Position numbers and translations under genes: made by a program | Shown: positions 61,653 to 64,000 of the stretch, one piece after another | Numbering within the stretch: position 1 is the stretch's first letter | How the letters are laid out: each line of letters begins with the position of its first letter | The notes under the pieces: model-generated | The model's input: only the letters and a program-made list of their open reading frames with translations | Told to the model about the DNA's origin: nothing | Database searches by the model: none | From: Streptomyces sp. MspMP-M5 | GTDB taxonomy: Bacteria; Actinomycetota; Actinomycetes; Streptomycetales; Streptomycetaceae | Reading direction: 5' to 3' | Length of the DNA stretch: 64,000 bases | Assembly (NCBI RefSeq): GCF_000373585.1 | Contig: NZ_KB891855.1 | Span: 29,839 to 93,838 of the forward strand

Positions 61653-63503
61653 ATGTGCGGAATCACCGGATGGATCTCCTACGACCACGACCTCACCACC
61701 CAGCGCCCCGTCCTCGACGCGATGACCGCGACGATGACCTGCCGCGGCCCGGACGCCGGCGGCAGCTGGCTCGCCCCGCACGCCGCGTTCGGCCACCGCC
61801 GGCTCGCCGTCATCGACATCGACGGCGGCAAGCAGCCGATGAGCGTCGAGCAGGACGGCCGCACCCTGGTCGTCACGACCTACAGCGGCGAGGTCTACAA
61901 CTACCGCGAACTCCGCGCCGAACTGGAGAAGCTGGGCCACACCTTCCGGACCAGCAGCGACACCGAGGTCGTGCTGCACGCCTACCTCCAGTGGGGCGAG
62001 GCGTTCGCCGAGCGCCTCAACGGCATGTACGCCTTCGCGCTCTGGGACCCGCGCACCGAGCAACTCCTGCTGGTCCGCGACCGGATGGGCATCAAGCCGC
62101 TCTTCTACCACCCGACCCGCGACGGCGTCCTGTTCGGCTCCGAGCCCAAGGCGGTGCACGCCCACCCGGAGGTCCGCCCCGCCGTCGACGCCGAGGGCCT
62201 GGCCGAGCTGATCACCTTCACCAAGACGCCCGGCCACGGCGTCTACAAGGGCCTGCACGAGGTCCGTCCCGGCCACGTCGTCCGGGTCGACCGCAACGGC
62301 GTCCACGTCAGCCGCTACTGGGCGCTTGAGGCCCGGGAGCACACCGACGACCTCGACACCACCGTCGCCCGCATCCGCGAACTGCTCGACGACATCGTCG
62401 CCCGCCAGCTGATCGCCGACGTCCCGCTGTGCACCCTGCTCTCCGGCGGCCTGGACTCCTCGGCCATCACCGCGCTCTCCGCCAAGGCACTGGCGGCCCA
62501 GGGCAGCGGCCCGGTCCGCTCGTTCGCCGTCGACTTCACCGGCTACACCGAGAACTTCACCCCCGACGACCTGCGCGGCACGCCCGACGGCCCGTACGCG
62601 CACGCGCTGGCCGAGCACGTCGGTTCCGACCACCACGACATCGTGCTGGACACCGCGGCCCTGATGGACCCGGCCCACCGTGCCGCGGTGCTCGCCGCCC
62701 GCGACCTGCCCAACGGCTTCGGCGACGGCGACACCTCGCTCTACCTGCTGTTCAAGGCGGTCCGCGAGCAGTCCACGGTCGCCCTCTCCGGCGAGTCCGC
62801 GGACGAGGTCTTCGGCGGCTACCGCTGGTTCCACGACCCGGAGACGGTGCACGCCGACACCTTCCCCTGGATCGCCGCGGGTGTCTCCGGCCGGTTCGCC
62901 GGCGGCGACGCGGTCCGTGAGGCGCTGCTCGACCGCGCCCTGCTCAAGCGGATCGACCTGCCCGGCTACGAGCACCGCCGCTACCGCGAGGCGCTCGCCG
63001 AAGTCCCCTACCTGGACGGCGACACCGGCCATCAGCGCCGGATGCGCGAGGTCAGCTATCTGCACCTGACCCGCTTCGTGCAGGTCCTGCTGGACCGCAA
63101 GGACCGCGCCAGCATGGCCGTCGGTCTGGAGGTCCGGGTCCCGTTCTGCGACCACCGTCTGGTCGACTACGTCTTCAACACCCCCTGGGCGATGAAGACG
63201 TTCGACGGCCGGGAGAAGTCCCTGCTGCGCGCCGCCGCCCGCGACGTGCTGCCCGACCTGGTCGCCGACCGCGTCAAGAGCCCCTATCCCAGCACCCAGG
63301 ACCCCGGCTACGGCGAGGCGCTCCGCGGCGAGCTGCGGGAGCTGGCCGCCGACCGCGACGCCCCCGTCCGCCCGCTGGTGGACTCCGGGGCGCTCGCCGA
63401 GGCCATCGCCCCCGGCGCCGACCACGACATCCGCCCCGGCGCCGAACTCGTCCTGGGCATGGATGCCTGGCTGCGCACCACCGGCACCATCCTGGAGCTG
63501 TAG
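61653..63503 (+). CDS. asnB: Asparagine synthetase (glutamine-hydrolysing)
   Basis: A 616-aa AsnB-class enzyme [19 protein letters not shown], glutamine and ATP to asparagine. The N-terminal glutaminase domain has the nucleophile Cys2 (MCGITGWISY), CRGPDAGG and the NYREL segment. The synthetase domain has the ATP pyrophosphatase P-loop LCTLLSGGLDSSAITAL, ALSGESADEVFGGYRW and the C-terminal DRASMAVGLEVRVPF. AAGGAGG is 10 nt before ATG 61653. Actinobacteria often keep several asnB paralogues, some for amidating peptides or natural products; this one looks like the primary-metabolism type. Confidence 0.93.
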   Translation: MCGITGWISYDHDLTTQRPVLDAMTATMTCRGPDAGGSWLAPHAAFGHRRLAVIDIDGGKQPMSVEQDGRTLVVTTYSGEVYNYRELRAELEKLGHTFRTSSDTEVVLHAYLQWGEAFAERLNGMYAFALWDPRTEQLLLVRDRMGIKPLFYHPTRDGVLFGSEPKAVHAHPEVRPAVDAEGLAELITFTKTPGHGVYKGLHEVRPGHVVRVDRNGVHVSRYWALEAREHTDDLDTTVARIRELLDDIVARQLIADVPLCTLLSGGLDSSAITALSAKALAAQGSGPVRSFAVDFTGYTENFTPDDLRGTPDGPYAHALAEHVGSDHHDIVLDTAALMDPAHRAAVLAARDLPNGFGDGDTSLYLLFKAVREQSTVALSGESADEVFGGYRWFHDPETVHADTFPWIAAGVSGRFAGGDAVREALLDRALLKRIDLPGYEHRRYREALAEVPYLDGDTGHQRRMREVSYLHLTRFVQVLLDRKDRASMAVGLEVRVPFCDHRLVDYVFNTPWAMKTFDGREKSLLRAAARDVLPDLVADRVKSPYPSTQDPGYGEALRGELRELAADRDAPVRPLVDSGALAEAIAPGADHDIRPGAELVLGMDAWLRTTGTILEL

Positions 63504-63603
63504 GGCTTCCCGCCCGGCCCCCGGGCACGGTGGCCGCTCCTGGCGCACAATGGATGCGACAAAACCGCGCACCCGCGCCACCACCAGCACCAGGAGCGCC
63601 ACC

Positions 63604-63993
63604 GTGTCCCCGCAGACGCTGACGATCACCATCGACCCGGCGGCGGCCGAGGCCCCGTTCGAGCAGGTCCGCACCCAGATCGCCGACCAGGCCCGGACCG
63701 GCACCCTGCCGGTCGGCCACAAGCTCCCCACCGTCCGCGGCCTCGCCGAGGAGCTGGGCCTGGCCGCCAACACCGTCGCCAAGGCGTACCGCGCCCTGGA
63801 GACCGACGGGGTGATCGAGACCCGCGGCCGCAACGGCAGCTTCGTCGCCGCGGCCGGCGACGCCGCCCAGAAGGAGGCCGCCGCGGCCGCCGCGGCCTAC
63901 GCCCACCGCGCCCGGCGCCTCGGCCTGGACCGCGCCGCCGCGCTCGCCGCCGTCACCGACGCCCTGCGCGCCACGTACGACGACGGCACCTGA
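63604..63993 (+). CDS. GntR-family regulator, YtrA type
   Basis: A 129-aa short GntR protein. The winged helix (PFEQVRTQIADQARTGTLPV then LPTVRGLAEELGLAANTVAK and ALETDGVIETRGRNGSFVA) occupies residues about 18-85, followed by a single C-terminal helical segment for dimerisation, the YtrA layout. GTG 63604 is preferred because AGGAG lies 9 nt upstream; ATG 63550 is an alternative. YtrA regulators usually control an adjacent ABC transporter, which would lie beyond the window edge. Confidence 0.9.
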   Translation: MSPQTLTITIDPAAAEAPFEQVRTQIADQARTGTLPVGHKLPTVRGLAEELGLAANTVAKAYRALETDGVIETRGRNGSFVAAAGDAAQKEAAAAAAAYAHRARRLGLDRAAALAAVTDALRATYDDGT

Positions 63994-64000
63994 GGGACCG

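Overview
The window is a chromosomal segment of a high-GC actinobacterium, almost certainly a Streptomyces or close relative. Codon third positions are nearly all G or C, GTG and TTG starts are common, and several families are typical of streptomycetes: an SflA-type SepF paralogue, a subtilisin-inhibitor-like protein, streptogrisin-type proteases, an Rpf-LysM protein and a SpoIIE/HATPase regulator. The gene order from pyrG through ald, parA, scpAB, rluB, aroH, tyrA, cmk, plsC and der, and later sflA and dnaE2, matches my recollection of the Streptomyces coelicolor core. No rRNA, tRNA, CRISPR array, insertion sequence or prophage was recognised.

Region 1 (1-18400) is core metabolism and chromosome biology: the 3' end of CTP synthase, a Nudix ADP-sugar hydrolase, a TPR-ATPase, alanine dehydrogenase with a palindromic upstream site, an orphan ParA with a small basic partner, condensin accessory genes scpA-scpB, a 23S pseudouridine synthase, an ADP-ribosylglycohydrolase with two RlaP-like nucleotidyltransferases, chorismate mutase-prephenate dehydrogenase, and cmk-plsC-der. 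Many of these genes overlap by 4 nt (GTGA or ATGA), which suggests translational coupling.

Region 2 (18400-30400) is a mixed set: two uncharacterised conserved genes, an Rpf-like muralytic protein, a glycosyltransferase with a partner gene, a MerR regulator, a tiny I78-type protease inhibitor, a PAP2 phosphatase, a PIG-V-like membrane mannosyltransferase, a 14-TM MFS exporter, an acyl-CoA dehydrogenase and sflA.

Region 3 (30600-41400) is the most interesting part. Two divergent operons encode a complete polar-amino-acid ABC importer (two lipoprotein binding proteins, two permeases, one ATPase), a GNAT acetyltransferase, two LLM flavin monooxygenases, a 628-aa FAD/NAD(P)-binding protein and a DUF1684 protein. 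The parts list resembles the Bacillus subtilis tcyJKLMN-snaA-cmoJ/cmoO system for S-modified cysteines. A short peptide ORF ending in Cys before its stop, of the type found upstream of actinobacterial sulfur genes, precedes the GNAT operon. I infer uptake and oxidative salvage of an S-substituted cysteine or another organosulfur amino acid.

Region 4 (41400-64000) holds secreted and stress functions: two streptogrisin-type proteases flanking an SPFH protein, followed by an SSI-type inhibitor with Lys at P1; a TetR-SDR pair with an operator; a DUF3533-like membrane protein; an SOS-box-preceded dnaE2-imuB mutasome; a secreted lipase with a TTA codon and PHO-box-like repeats; an Lrp-APC exporter pair; a sortase-anchored copper oxygenase (LPMO) with a Met/His-rich linker; a PAS-PAS-GAF-PP2C-HATPase regulator; a methyltransferase; asparagine synthetase; and a YtrA-type GntR regulator.
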